Assembly: GCA_038916785.1 (NCBI GenBank)
Contig: JBCLBO010000002.1
Location: 30,970 to 94,969, forward strand
Source: VFKU01 sp038916785
Lineage (GTDB): Bacteria; Hydrogenedentota; Hydrogenedentia; Hydrogenedentales; GCA-2746185
Direction of reading: 5' to 3'
Length of the DNA stretch: 64,000 bases
Every line of letters starts with the position of its first letter. The first letter of the stretch is position 1. The notes under the pieces are model-generated. The model saw only the letters and a list, made by a program, of their open reading frames with translations, was not told where the DNA came from and did no database searches. The position numbers and the translations under genes were made by a program. Shown piece by piece: positions 17,643-25,012 of the stretch.

Positions 17643-18530
17643 TCAAAACATCCAACCGATCGAGAATAGCACGGTGTAGAGCACGAGCGCAGCGCCGGTG
17701 CGCGCGAGGACGGCGTTGAGTTCGCGCGGGTCGGTGTAGCGGAAGATGGCGAGGATGTTGGGAATCGCGAAGAGGAACGATGCGGCGGCGAGCAGGACCC
17801 ACTGGTGATCCTTCGTTTGCGAGGCGAGGTAGGCCGGCACACCGATGGCCGCGGCGACCAGGCACAGGACGTACTCCGCGCGCGCGAAGTTCTTGCCGTA
17901 GCGCGCGGCTAGGGTGTGTTTTCCGGCGGCGCGATCGCCGTCGATGTCGCGCAGGTTGTTGACGGTGAGGATCGCGACCGAAAACAATCCCGGCGCGAAG
18001 GAGGCCGCGATCACCTGCGGCGGCACCTCGAAGGCCATAAGGTAGTAGCTGCCGCAGACGGCGACCGGGCCGAAGAACGCCAGCACAAAGGCCTCGCCCC
18101 AGCCGTGGTAGCCGAGCGGATAGGGCCCGCCGGTGTAGGCGAGCCCACTGGCGATCGAGGCGACGCCGATCAGCAGGTACAGCAGCCCGCCGCGCGACAT
18201 GATGTAGAGCCCGGGAATGAAGACCGCGGCAAACGTGAGAATGATCGCGCCCTTCATCACCTGCGGCTTGATGAGGCTCGAGGCCACCGCGCGCGGCGGG
18301 CCCATGCGATTGGCGTCGGTGCCGCGCACGCCGTCGGAGTAGTCGTTGGCGAAGTTCGTCCCGATTTGGATAAGCAGCGCGCCGAGCAGACACGCGACGA
18401 ATGAAGGCGCGTGAAAGAAGCCGGCTTCCGCTGCCATCGCCGCCGCGAGGATCACCGGGCATGCGCCTGCGGGGAGGGTTTTGGGCCGAAGGGCGAGCAG
18501 CCAGCGATTTTGGGAGGAGGGATTAGCCAC
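17643..18530 (-). CDS. menA: 1,4-dihydroxy-2-naphthoate prenyltransferase MenA (UbiA family)
   Basis: MenA joins a polyprenyl chain to 1,4-dihydroxy-2-naphthoate in the membrane. The 295-residue protein is largely hydrophobic, with about eight membrane helices. It has the Asp-rich motif NFANDYSDGVRGTD at 59-72 and a second motif, NNLRDIDGDRAAGKHTL. The ORF starts at GTG 18530-18528, which lies inside a gccacggattag repeat arm rather than behind a normal ribosome site. The repeat has therefore replaced or moved the original start. The gene lies between menE and the GxxExxY cassette. Confidence 0.9.
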   Translation of the reverse strand: MANPSSQNRWLLALRPKTLPAGACPVILAAAMAAEAGFFHAPSFVACLLGALLIQIGTNFANDYSDGVRGTDANRMGPPRAVASSLIKPQVMKGAIILTFAAVFIPGLYIMSRGGLLYLLIGVASIASGLAYTGGPYPLGYHGWGEAFVLAFFGPVAVCGSYYLMAFEVPPQVIAASFAPGLFSVAILTVNNLRDIDGDRAAGKHTLAARYGKNFARAEYVLCLVAAAIGVPAYLASQTKDHQWVLLAAASFLFAIPNILAIFRYTDPRELNAVLARTGAALVLYTVLFSIGWMF

Positions 18531-18601
18531 GGATTAGACGGATAAGTCGGATCAATTACTGGTTGAGATCGAGCCTCTCGGAGTGTGGCGAAGGGCGAAA
18601 G
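18526..18601. repeat. Extra repeat arm with relic GxxExxY tail
   Basis: This unit of about 76 bp repeats the unit at 18608-18684: arm gccacggattagacggat, then a minus-strand tail (18556-18600) that would encode FRPSPHSERLDLNQ and a stop. The intact gene next to it ends FGPSPHFERLYLNP and a stop. It is thus a leftover end of a second GxxExxY copy. Confidence 0.75.
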
Positions 18602-18607
18602 ATTTTA

Positions 18608-19061
18608 GCGACGGATATATCGGATAGGGCGGATCAGTCATGGGTTAAGGTAGAGCCTCTCGAAGTGGGGTGAAGGGCCGAAATTCATGAGTAGGGCAAC
18701 GTGAATTCCTGTGGCTTTCAAGTAATTCCGGGTCTGCGAAAAATGTACCTTATCGAATTCCTTCACCGATTTTAGTTCAAGGATGACTTTGTCCTCGACC
18801 AAGATATCTGCTCGAAATTCGCCCACGATTTGGCCCTTAAACAATACCTTGATCGGTGCTTGTTGACTGACGTTCAGACCGGATTGCCTAAGTTCCAGCG
18901 CGAGTGCATTTTCGTACACCGATTCCAAGAATCCATAGCCCAAGGCATTGTAAACGTCATAAAAGCACTTGATGATCCTGCCGGTCAGCTCTTCATGTTC
19001 TAACGCCGTGGACGTCTCATTCGCCATGGGACTGATCCGTTCTATCCGTCTAATCCGTCGC
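18608..19061. mobile_element. GxxExxY cassette with terminal inverted arms
   Basis: A 454-bp unit is bounded by about 30-bp inverted arms at 18608-18637 (gcgacggatatatcggatag and on) and 19032-19061. The arms are similar but not identical. The GxxExxY gene fills almost everything between them: its stop directly abuts the left arm and its start is 4 bp inside the right arm. The unit sits precisely between the menB stop and menA. It has no transposase. The structure suggests a passenger gene moved in trans, but movement has not been shown. Confidence 0.7.
18638..19027 (-). CDS. GxxExxY protein
   Basis: The 129-residue protein has the signature GFLESVYENAL near residues 32-42, giving the G-x-x-E-x-x-Y pattern. 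It also has a PD-(D/E)xK-like strand pair, FRADILVEDKVILELKS near 75-91, that could be a nuclease-type site (Asp and the ELK). The biochemical role of the family is not established to my knowledge. The ATG has no clear ribosome site and is flanked directly by a repeat arm. It lies inside the men cluster in the same direction as menB and menA, probably transcribed with them. Confidence 0.9.
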   Translation of the reverse strand: MANETSTALEHEELTGRIIKCFYDVYNALGYGFLESVYENALALELRQSGLNVSQQAPIKVLFKGQIVGEFRADILVEDKVILELKSVKEFDKVHFSQTRNYLKATGIHVALLMNFGPSPHFERLYLNP

Positions 19062-19066
19062 CGATC

Positions 19067-19891
19067 TTACGGTAGTTTAGGGAACTTCCCGAAGTTCGGC
19101 TTGCGCTTCTCGTTGTACGCGTTCCGGCCCTCTTGTCCCTCCTGGCTCATGTAGAACAGCCGCGTCGCGTGCCCCGCGAGCTGCTGCAAACCCGCGGCGC
19201 CGTCCTCGTCGGCGTTCATCGCGGCCTTGATGCACGCCAGCGCGATCGGCGAGTGGCCCAGCATCTCGCGACACCAGTGTACGGTCTCTTCTTCGAGCCG
19301 CGCGAGCGGCACGACGGTGTTGATGAGGCCCATGTCGAGCGCCTGCTGCGCGTCGTATTGACGGCAGAGGAACCAAATTTCGCGCGCCTTCTTCTGGCCG
19401 ACGATCCGCGCCAGGTGCGCCGAGCCATAGCCCGCGTCGAAGCTGCCCACGCGCGGGCCCGTCTGTCCGAAGCGCGCGTTGTCCGCCGCGATCGTGAGGT
19501 CGCACACCAGGTGCAACACATGCCCGCCGCCGATCGCGTAGCCGGCGACCATCGCGACGACCGGTTTCGGACACGCCCGAATCTCGCGCTGGAAATCGAG
19601 CACGTTCAGCCGCGGCGGCGCGTCCCCGTGCAGGTAGCCCGCGTCGCCGCGGACGCCCTGGTCCCCGCCCGAGCAGAAGGCCTCCGGTCCTTCGCCGCAC
19701 AGGATGACCACGCCGATGGTGGTGTCCATCCGCGCCTCGTCGAGCGCGCCGCGCATCTCGTCCACCGTCAGCGGCGTGAACGCGTTGCGCCGATGCGGAC
19801 GGTTAATCGTGATCTTCGCGATGCCTTCCGCCTTGTGGTAGTGGATATCCTTGTACTTCTGGCCGCAATCGGCCCATTGGATCGAGGACAT
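19067..19891 (-). CDS. menB: 1,4-dihydroxy-2-naphthoyl-CoA synthase MenB
   Basis: MenB closes the second ring of the naphthoquinone in menaquinone synthesis (crotonase family). The 274-residue protein is of typical length. It has the oxyanion-hole segments FCSGGDQGVRG (near 92) and AGYAIGGGHVLH, and the catalytic-region block GSFDAGYGSAHLARIVG with SFDAGYG characteristic of MenB. An ATG follows an aaggagacctcccc site. It is the first gene of menB-(GxxExxY)-menA-menE. The other men genes are not in the window. Confidence 0.95.
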   Translation of the reverse strand: MSSIQWADCGQKYKDIHYHKAEGIAKITINRPHRRNAFTPLTVDEMRGALDEARMDTTIGVVILCGEGPEAFCSGGDQGVRGDAGYLHGDAPPRLNVLDFQREIRACPKPVVAMVAGYAIGGGHVLHLVCDLTIAADNARFGQTGPRVGSFDAGYGSAHLARIVGQKKAREIWFLCRQYDAQQALDMGLINTVVPLARLEEETVHWCREMLGHSPIALACIKAAMNADEDGAAGLQQLAGHATRLFYMSQEGQEGRNAYNEKRKPNFGKFPKLP

Positions 19892-20035
19892 GGGGAGGTC
19901 TCCTTCGGGGAATGCGAGATTAAAACACAGATGGACGGGGAAGGGCGAGGCGGCCGGTCGAAGAGATTACTTCGTCGCTACGCTCCTGTTAAGAAAACGA
20001 AACCGGCTCACGCGGAGAAGATAAGGCGCGGAGGG

Positions 20036-20162
20036 TTTTGGTGGCATGGGCTTCCAGCCCATGCGGGGCGCGCCTCAACCCTTGAAGCACGAGGATCGGT
20101 ATCCGGCAGGAGGCGGAGATTCCGGCTCATTCTTCATCGGCTGGAAGCCGATGCCACCAAAG
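20036..20162. repeat. Inverted-repeat element with ggtggcat...cttccagcc arms
   Basis: The left arm ggtggcatgggcttccagcc (about 20036-20062) pairs with the right arm ggctggaagccgatgccacc (about 20140-20162). The core of roughly 75 bp has no ORF. No gene is seen between 19892 and 20243. Confidence 0.65.
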
Positions 20163-20243
20163 ACCGGGTTCACTTTTTCTTGACTCCCGCGGTAGCCGGT
20201 GTGGAACTCGCTATGATGTTCGCCGTCTTGAGCGAGCGCAGGA

Positions 20244-21881
20244 CTATTTTGTCGTTTTCTCAAACCACACCTTGTGATACGCGTAGTACGCCAGGATGTT
20301 GGGTTCGTAGCCGCGCACGTCGGGCTGGATGAGATATGGCCGGACGTAATGGAAGATGGGCAGGATCGGCACCTCGTCCATGAGGATGTGCTCGGCCTGG
20401 TCGTAGAGCGCGTAGCGCTTGGCCGTGTCATTCTGTTTGATCGCTTCCGCCAGCAGCCGGTCGTACTCCGCGTTGCCCCAGCCGGTGCGGTTGTTGCCGT
20501 TGCCCGTGATGAAGCATTCGAGGAAATTCATCGGATCGACCACGTCGCCGATCCACCCCGCGCGCGCGAGGTCAAAGTCCATCTGTTCGTTCGAGGTCGA
20601 ATTTAGATAGACCTTCCACTCCTCGTTGCGCAGCGTAATGTCGACTCCCAGGTTCGTCTTCCACATCTGCTGCACGGCTTCGGCGATGGTCTGGTGCCGC
20701 TCAGCCGTGTTGTAGAGGATGTCGAGCTTCGGGAAACCCTTGCCATCCGGGAAACCCGCTTCGGCAAGCAACTGCTTTGCCTTCGCCGGGTCGAAGGGCA
20801 GCTTTGCGGTCGAGGTATAGCCCGCGGTGCCCGGCGGCGTCAGGAAATACGCCGGCTTCTCGCCCGCGGTCATAATCTTCGAGCAGATCGTCTCGCGGTC
20901 GATCGCCATCGCGAGCGCCTGGCGCACGCGTTTGTCGTTCAGCGGCGGGCGTTTCGTGTTCACGCGGTAGAAGTACGCGCCAATCCAATCGTCGGTGCGC
21001 AGCAGCTCCGGGTGGTTCTTTCGGTAGTCCGGCACCTTTGCCGGCGACAGGTTTTCGGTTACGTCGAGTTCGCCCGCGCGGAACATCCGCTCCTCGGTCT
21101 GCTCTTCGTTCACGGGATGAAAATCCACGCCGGAATTCTTCACGCCCGCCGCGTCCCAGTAATTCGGGTTCGGCCGCACCTCGATGACGGAGTTCGGCGC
21201 CCAGCGCGTGAGGAGGTAGGGCCCATTGCCGACGAGGTTGCCCGGCCGCGTCCACTTCGAGCCGCGATCATCCATCGGCCCGGAGGCCTCGATGGATTTC
21301 TGGTGCACGGGGAACCACGTGTAGTGGCACTGGAGCGAATAGAAGTAGGGCGTCGGATTTTCCAGCGTCACCTGGACGGTGTAGTCGTCAGGGAATTCGC
21401 AGCCCACCTGCGCAAAGTCGGTGATCGTGCCGTCGTTATATGCCTTCGCGTTTTTCATTGGGAAGAGCATGTACGCGTATTCGGCCGCCAGCGAGGGCGT
21501 CAGGCAGCGCCGCCACGCATACGCGAAGTCCTTCGAGGTCAGCGGATCGCCGTTGCTCCACTTGCCGCCCTTGCGCAGGTGGAAGGTGTAGACCAGTCCG
21601 TCCGCCGAGACCTCCCACGTCTCCGCCACGCCGGGAGTCGGCTCCAGCGTCTTCGGGTCCATCCGCACCAGCCCCTCGAAGAGCGTCAGCAGGATGTGGT
21701 GCTCCGGCACGCCGGTCACCACATGCGGGTCCAGCCCCTCCGGCTCCGCGCCATTCCCCACGCGCAGGATGTCGCCGCCCGGCACGCTGCGATCCGGGCC
21801 GGCGCTTCCACCGCCGCGTTGGCCGCTGCAGCCACAAAAAACAATCGCGCAGGTTGTAGCAACTAGCGTCAGCGAAGTCAT
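20244..21881 (-). CDS. Oligopeptide ABC transporter substrate-binding lipoprotein (OppA family)
   Basis: The ATG at 21881 gives 545 residues with a lipoprotein-type signal (ATTCAIVFCGCSG, lipidated Cys likely at 18, an atypical FCGC box). The rest has the SBP_bac_5 layout: SADGLVYTFHLRKGGKWSNG near 95, and VRQALAMAIDRETIC. Such proteins bind peptides or other small solutes in the periplasm and hand them to an ABC permease. The permease and ATPase genes are not next to it, so the partner complex is elsewhere. The longer ORF to 22052 is not needed. Confidence 0.9.
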   Translation of the reverse strand: MTSLTLVATTCAIVFCGCSGQRGGGSAGPDRSVPGGDILRVGNGAEPEGLDPHVVTGVPEHHILLTLFEGLVRMDPKTLEPTPGVAETWEVSADGLVYTFHLRKGGKWSNGDPLTSKDFAYAWRRCLTPSLAAEYAYMLFPMKNAKAYNDGTITDFAQVGCEFPDDYTVQVTLENPTPYFYSLQCHYTWFPVHQKSIEASGPMDDRGSKWTRPGNLVGNGPYLLTRWAPNSVIEVRPNPNYWDAAGVKNSGVDFHPVNEEQTEERMFRAGELDVTENLSPAKVPDYRKNHPELLRTDDWIGAYFYRVNTKRPPLNDKRVRQALAMAIDRETICSKIMTAGEKPAYFLTPPGTAGYTSTAKLPFDPAKAKQLLAEAGFPDGKGFPKLDILYNTAERHQTIAEAVQQMWKTNLGVDITLRNEEWKVYLNSTSNEQMDFDLARAGWIGDVVDPMNFLECFITGNGNNRTGWGNAEYDRLLAEAIKQNDTAKRYALYDQAEHILMDEVPILPIFHYVRPYLIQPDVRGYEPNILAYYAYHKVWFEKTTK

Positions 21882-22135
21882 GGCCCGATCATACACGTTC
21901 GTTCCTCCAACGGATTTGAAACAGTATAGGTGGAGCCGCGTAGAAGTGCGATCCAAATGAAAACTGAAGGAAGTCGGGTGAACGTAGTAGCGTTTGTTAA
22001 CAGTTTTGCTCGAAGCCCCCCGCACAAGCGTACGGATTGACATACAGGGCACAGTAATGTACAGTTAGATCGCGGTTGAGAGGGCCTCCTAACGGTTCGC
22101 TGGACGCAAGTCCACTCGGCTGCATTGAATTCCCC

Positions 22136-22942
22136 ATGTACCTGCTCTATCTCGACGACGCAGGATCCGCCCCCAATCCCAACGAGGCATACTTCGTTTT
22201 GGGTGGCATCGCGGTTTATGAAACGCAAACCGATTGGTTTGCGCGCGAGATGGATCGACGTGCTTCAGACGTCAATAGCTCGAACCCCCAAAGCATCGAG
22301 TTCCACGCTTCCGAGATTTACTCCGGGCGAGACGCGCCTTGGGACGCCATGTCGAAGGAAGATCGACGCGGTGTAATAAAATCCGTCCTCCGTGTAGTAA
22401 ATGAATCTTACGAAACCGCACGAACATTCGCTTGCGCTGTTCATAAGACATCGTACCCTGGACGAGATCCGGTCGAGATGGCTTTTGAAGACATTTGTAG
22501 TCGATTTGATCGTTTTCTGAGTCGTGTGCGAAACGAAGGCCACCGCGAACGCGGAATCATAATCTTTGACGAGAGCACGCACGAGACAGCGATTCAGCAA
22601 ATGGCCAGAGACTTTCGTGCGCTGGGCACGCGATGGGGCAGCATTCGAAATCTCGCCGAAACACCGCTGTTCGTAGATTCTAGGGCGTCTCGCTTAGTGC
22701 AGGTCGCCGATCATATCGCGTATGCGGTTTTTCGTCGATACAATGCCTCAGACACTCAGTATTTTGACATTTTCGCCCAACGTTTCGACGCGATGAACGG
22801 AGTTATACATGGTCTCGCGCACAAGCAGTTGGTCGATCCGAATTGCTTGTGCCCGGCGTGTTTGTCACGGCGGTTGGGACAGCCACGAGAGAACGACGAT
22901 CAGCAATCTCTAAACATCCCCGACGGTCCCGCCGGCACATAG
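22136..22942 (+). CDS. DUF3800 domain protein
   Basis: The ATG at 22136 gives 268 residues. The family pattern is seen: an N-terminal MYLLYLDDAG with the paired Asp, a middle IIIFDEST and a later RLVQVADHIAYAVFRRY block with the conserved Asp. These acidic residues resemble an RNase-H-like nuclease site, but the function is not known. A C-terminal CLCPACLSRR cysteine pair is present. Base composition and codon use are less GC-rich than in neighbours, which suggests recent acquisition. It is divergent from the peptide-binding gene. Confidence 0.8.
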   Translation: MYLLYLDDAGSAPNPNEAYFVLGGIAVYETQTDWFAREMDRRASDVNSSNPQSIEFHASEIYSGRDAPWDAMSKEDRRGVIKSVLRVVNESYETARTFACAVHKTSYPGRDPVEMAFEDICSRFDRFLSRVRNEGHRERGIIIFDESTHETAIQQMARDFRALGTRWGSIRNLAETPLFVDSRASRLVQVADHIAYAVFRRYNASDTQYFDIFAQRFDAMNGVIHGLAHKQLVDPNCLCPACLSRRLGQPRENDDQQSLNIPDGPAGT

Positions 22943-22966
22943 AAGTACACACCATCGACTGGCGGA

Positions 22967-22996
22967 TTGACTCGCCCCTCCGCCGTTTGGTAAGCT
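22967..22996 (+). promoter_or_regulatory. Candidate sigma-70 promoter for rplJL
   Basis: TTGACT (22967-22972) and TAAGCT (22991-22996) are separated by 18 bp, ahead of the ribosomal leader. The match is moderate and untested. Confidence 0.4.
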
Positions 22997-23004
22997 CCCC
23001 GAGT

Positions 23005-23128
23005 TACGTGTTAAACGACCCGCGCGTCGTAGACCGCCGGCGGCCCCCAGTTTGGGGCCTTAAAAATCGCCTGCAGAGACAGCGGCCATAGGGTGCCTTG
23101 TGCGCCCGATGAAGGGTGATTCTCTTGC
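23005..23128 (+). ncRNA. Ribosomal protein L10 leader (candidate)
   Basis: The untranslated stretch upstream of rplJ can form stems such as gccgccggcggc and ccccagtttgggg. It contains ctgcagagacagcgg, like the L10-binding kink in L10 leaders. Such leaders let L10 (with L7/L12) repress its own expression. A covariance-model match was not possible here. Confidence 0.5.
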
Positions 23129-23166
23129 CCGCGCCGGCTCTGCCCCGGCGCGGCATTTTTGTTTTT
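23129..23166 (+). terminator. Intrinsic terminator/attenuator ahead of rplJ
   Basis: A perfect 9-bp stem (ccgcgccgg at 23129-23137 with ccggcgcgg at 23145-23153) is followed by two T-runs at 23156-23160 and 23162-23166. Its position between the L10-like leader and rplJ suggests attenuation. Confidence 0.75.
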
Positions 23167-23209
23167 GGCGCGCGCGATTTATCGAATCCCAGCGAGAGGA
23201 GGTGTACAG

Positions 23210-23740
23210 ATGGCACGACCGGAAAAAGAAGCGTCCGTGGAGGAAATGAAGGAACGCCTCAAGGATTGCTCGATCGCGATTGCCAGCCAATACCAGGGCA
23301 TCACGGTGGAAGAGGTGACGCGGCTTCGCTCGAAGATGCGCTCGGAGAACGTGAAGTTCAAGGTGTACAAGAACACGCTCGCGACGCGCGCACTCAAGGA
23401 ACTAGACCTCGAAGCGGCCGTCAAGTTTATGGATGGCCCGACGATCTGGGCCTTCAGCAAGGACCCCGCCGCGCCCGCGCGCATTCTCAAGGAATTCGGC
23501 AAGACGGTCGAGAAGGTCAAGATGCAGGGCGGCATTCTCGACAGCAAGCTCGTCGACGCCAAGATGCTCGATGCCTTGGCCGATTTGCCCTCGCGCCACG
23601 CGTTGCTCGGTCAGTTGGTCGGAGTGTTGGCCGCCCCGCTGCAAAACTTCGTGGGTGTCATGTCGGCGGTGCCGAGGAACCTGCTCGGAGTGCTCGAAGC
23701 AATCAAGGCGAAGAAAGAAGAAGACGGCGCCGCGGCCTGA
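23210..23740 (+). CDS. rplJ: 50S ribosomal protein L10
   Basis: L10 forms the base of the ribosomal stalk and binds L7/L12 dimers. The ATG at 23210 follows a strong AGGAGGTG site and gives 176 residues. The family features are ASQYQGITVEEVTRLRSKMR and VYKNTLATRAL in the N-terminal RNA-binding domain, and a C-terminal helix ending AIKAKKEEDGAAA for L7/L12 binding. It is followed by rplL, but neither rplKA nor rpoBC is next to it, unlike the usual order. Confidence 0.97.
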   Translation: MARPEKEASVEEMKERLKDCSIAIASQYQGITVEEVTRLRSKMRSENVKFKVYKNTLATRALKELDLEAAVKFMDGPTIWAFSKDPAAPARILKEFGKTVEKVKMQGGILDSKLVDAKMLDALADLPSRHALLGQLVGVLAAPLQNFVGVMSAVPRNLLGVLEAIKAKKEEDGAAA

Positions 23741-23806
23741 GTTCCGCGCGTTTCACATACAGTACGAAGACCCATTCGGCCGCACTGCGGTCACAGGAGA
23801 CAGGCA

Positions 23807-24199
23807 ATGGCAGCGAATATTCAAGCGACCTTGGACACAATCGCCGGCTGGACCGTGCTCGAATTGAGCGAGTTCATCAAGGCGGCGGAAGAGAAGTTTG
23901 GCGTGAAGGCGGCGGCCCCGATGATGATGGGCGCGATGCCGGCGGGCGGCGGCGGCGCGGCGGAAGCGGCGGCCGAGCCGACCGAGTTCGACGTGATCCT
24001 GAAGGAAGCGGGCCCGCAGAAGATTGCCGCGATCAAGGAAGTGCGCGCGGTGACGGGCCTGGGCCTCAAGGAAGCCAAGGACCTGGTCGACGGCGCGCCC
24101 AAGGCGCTGAAGACCGGCGTGTCCAAGGCGGAGGCCGAAGAAATCAAGAAGAAGGTCGAGGCCTCCGGCGCGACGGTCGAGATCAAGCCCGTGGGCTGA
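23807..24199 (+). CDS. rplL: 50S ribosomal protein L7/L12
   Basis: L7/L12 is the mobile stalk protein that recruits translation factors. The 130-residue protein has the N-terminal dimerisation domain with WTVLELSEFIKAAEEKFGV, a flexible Ala/Gly hinge, and the C-terminal domain with EVRAVTGLGLKEAKDLVDGA. The ATG follows a caggagaca site. It is terminated by a strong hairpin at 24223-24256, so it is not joined to rpoB. Confidence 0.98.
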   Translation: MAANIQATLDTIAGWTVLELSEFIKAAEEKFGVKAAAPMMMGAMPAGGGGAAEAAAEPTEFDVILKEAGPQKIAAIKEVRAVTGLGLKEAKDLVDGAPKALKTGVSKAEAEEIKKKVEASGATVEIKPVG

Positions 24200-24222
24200 G
24201 TTCCGCACACAGGGAATTCCAG

Positions 24223-24256
24223 CCGCGGCGGGGCTTCGATCCCGCCGCGGTTTTTT
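24223..24256 (+). terminator. Intrinsic terminator after rplL
   Basis: The stem is ccgcggcggg and cccgccgcgg with a short gcttcgat loop, followed by TTTTTT (24251-24256). Confidence 0.9.
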
Positions 24257-24278
24257 CCATTTGGCGTCCAGGGAGCAA

Positions 24279-24307
24279 TTGAGTATGCTAGCACTTTATG
24301 GTATCAT
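24279..24307 (+). promoter_or_regulatory. Candidate hicAB promoter with palindromic operator
   Basis: TTGAGT (24279-24284) and TATCAT (24302-24307) have a 17-bp spacer containing the 8-bp palindrome TGCTAGCA (24286-24293). Transcription would begin about at the GTG start of hicA (24314), so the mRNA may be leaderless. HicB usually represses its own promoter; this palindrome could be the site. Confidence 0.35.
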
Positions 24308-24313
24308 TTCGAC

Positions 24314-24586
24314 GTGAACAGTCGGCATCGGAAAACGCTCGAATTGGTTTTTCAAGAGCCGGCGCCGGCAAATCTTCATTGGGACGACGCAGCGACCATG
24401 CTGCAAGCGTTGGGTGCGACATTGACCAATCGAGGCGGCTCCATGGTCGCTGTTAAACTGGACGATGCACGAGTACTCTTTCATCGTCCGCACCCCGGCG
24501 GTGAAATGGGACGGGGACTAGTGCGTCACCTTCGATCTTTTTTGGAAGGCGCGGGAATTCATCCGGCCCCCGAACAAGGAGAGTGA
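24314..24586 (+). CDS. hicA: HicA-family toxin
   Basis: HicA toxins are small double-stranded-RNA-binding-fold RNases that cleave mRNA. This one is 90 residues from a GTG start. It has the family blocks LHWDDAATMLQALGA, VLFHRPHPGGEMGRG and RSFLEGAGI. The usual catalytic His of the classic GSH motif is replaced by GGSM, so activity is not certain. It precedes hicB with a 3-bp gap, as in known hicAB operons. Confidence 0.85.
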   Translation: MNSRHRKTLELVFQEPAPANLHWDDAATMLQALGATLTNRGGSMVAVKLDDARVLFHRPHPGGEMGRGLVRHLRSFLEGAGIHPAPEQGE

Positions 24587-24589
24587 GCG

Positions 24590-24949
24590 ATGTCTACTAT
24601 GGAATATAGGGGTTACGTGGCTCGCATCGAGTACGACGACTCGGTGAACGAGTTTGTCGGGTCGACGGTGAACATGAGAGACATGCTGGTCTTCACCGGC
24701 AATACGGTCGACGGGCTCAACAAAGCGTTTCACGAGGTCGTGGATGAGTACCTGAAGTGGTGCGCGGAAGATGGGGTGGAACCGAATAAGCCTTATCAAG
24801 GCAAGCTTAGTTTGAGAATCGAACCCGCACTGCACCGTGAGGTAGACATTGCCGCGTCGAGCAGAGGGGTGAGTATCAACGCCTTTATCGAAAGCGCGAT
24901 CTCGGACGCGCTTGCGCGCAATCACGTTCACACTTCGGACCGCCAGTAG
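24590..24949 (+). CDS. hicB: HicB-family antitoxin
   Basis: The 119-residue protein has the partly degraded RNase-H-like fold of HicB in its first 80 residues (YRGYVARIEYDDSVNEFVG). A C-terminal ribbon-helix-helix DNA-binding part follows, with LRIEPALHREVDIAASSRG and INAFIESAISDALARN. It should neutralise HicA and bind its own promoter. An ATG follows an aaggagagtgagc site. Confidence 0.9.
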   Translation: MSTMEYRGYVARIEYDDSVNEFVGSTVNMRDMLVFTGNTVDGLNKAFHEVVDEYLKWCAEDGVEPNKPYQGKLSLRIEPALHREVDIAASSRGVSINAFIESAISDALARNHVHTSDRQ

Positions 24950-25012
24950 GGGAACGGGCACCACGGACCCTGTGTTATCATTTGCCGATCGTTATTCGGG
25001 GAGGCCGCCGGA

